From Sarcocystis neurona (taxonomy: Eukaryota; Apicomplexa; Conoidasida; Eucoccidiorida; Sarcocystidae): DNA of 64,000 nt. A program made the position numbers and the translations under genes. Numbering within the stretch: the first letter of the stretch is position 1; the number at the start of each line of letters is the position of its first letter. The stretch is from contig KL647296.1 in the NCBI GenBank assembly GCA_000727475.1, positions 804,888 through 868,887 on the forward strand. The letters are read 5' to 3'. Below are positions 63,399 through 64,000 of this stretch, one piece after another. Below the pieces are notes generated by a model. That model saw nothing but the letters and a program-made list of their open reading frames with translations. It was not told the origin of the DNA and did no database searches.

Positions 63399-64000
63399 CT
63401 GTACGTACACCGCGGCGCACACAGAGAGAAAGGAAAAAGAGGGTGCCGCGACGACCGACCGCGCCAGCAGAACAGCACACGCGAGAAGAAAGGGGGACAG
63501 CAGGAAGAAGAAGGGGATAGGAAGACGAAGAAGAGGGTCACCGTCCGGCGCACAGGGAGCCGTGTGTCGTCAGAAGAAGACGCAGAAGCAGCAGCAGCAG
63601 GCGCAGATGCAGCAGACACACAGCAGCAGCAGACGCAGCAGCAACGTATGCAGGAGAGGAACGGAGGAGAGGATGCGCGAGGCAGACGCGGCAGGAGAAC
63701 GACAGCAGCAGCGGCAGCAAAAAACAGCGACCTGCAGCTGCAACCCCACACAGCAGAAGGCAGGACACACCAGCACTCCCGCAGCCGCCGCAAGACGAGC
63801 GGAAGAAGCAGCTGCTGGACCTGCGCGCCATCAGCAGCAGTCGCAGCAGCAGGAAGACAGAGAAAGGGGAGGAAACCCCTCCCGAAGACCGCAGCAAAAG
63901 AAAGTGATCGAGAAAGAAAGGAACGCTGGCGAGTAGCGGAAAGACGTCCTTGCTTCTCTCACTCCCGGCGGCTCCTTCTACACGCCGGACGTTGCATGCG
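63399..64000. other. Window edge, CAG-rich
   Basis: Plus-strand CAG runs and purine-rich sequence with open frames on both strands. It may be an intron or a further exon of the minus-strand gene that extends beyond the window. Confidence 0.35.

Overview
The window looks like nuclear DNA of a coccidian apicomplexan, most likely an Eimeria species. Three things point there: genes with many small GT-AG exons, protein families typical of Apicomplexa, and an alternation of repeat-rich and repeat-poor segments full of CAG/CTG trinucleotide runs. Eimeria chromosomes are known for this R/P segmentation and for long single-amino-acid runs encoded by CAG repeats. All assignments come from reading the sequence by eye; no search was run.

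Layout. 1 to about 13.6 kb is repeat-rich and holds one plus-strand gene, an NBP35/NUBP1-type Fe-S scaffold ATPase (2921-13671) whose introns are packed with GCT minisatellites and TG/TA microsatellites. About 13.7-41 kb is repeat-poor and holds three genes: a C2HC zinc-finger protein of the ZC2HC1 type on plus (16711-21087); a 20-exon membrane protein on minus (24417-32298) that joins a transmembrane region, a voltage-sensor-like four-helix domain and a cyclic-nucleotide phosphodiesterase domain; and a divergent cytochrome c on minus (35998-37249). About 41.7-64 kb is repeat-rich again and holds a long minus-strand RING-H2 ubiquitin-ligase-like gene (43323-57736). Its likely upstream, membrane-spanning exons reach at least 63398. 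A 472-base run of N (46665-47136) lies in one of its introns.

The strongest result is the minus-strand gene at 24.4-32.3 kb. Twenty exons keep phase through nineteen junctions and give 1036 codons plus stop. S1-S4 carry the usual voltage-sensor marks and no pore follows; a coiled linker leads into a PDE fold. In that fold the metal-binding His of the HD motif is Tyr and the metal-binding Asp of the later helix is Asn. It reads as a voltage-sensor protein fused to a probably inactive phosphodiesterase.

The genes do not form an operon or one pathway. Two belong to iron and haem biology (NBP35 in cytosolic Fe-S assembly, cytochrome c in respiration), one to cyclic-nucleotide signalling, one to ubiquitin ligation, and one is an uncharacterised zinc-finger protein. 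Exon borders are quoted to the base where phase and splice consensus agree; uncertain joins are stated.
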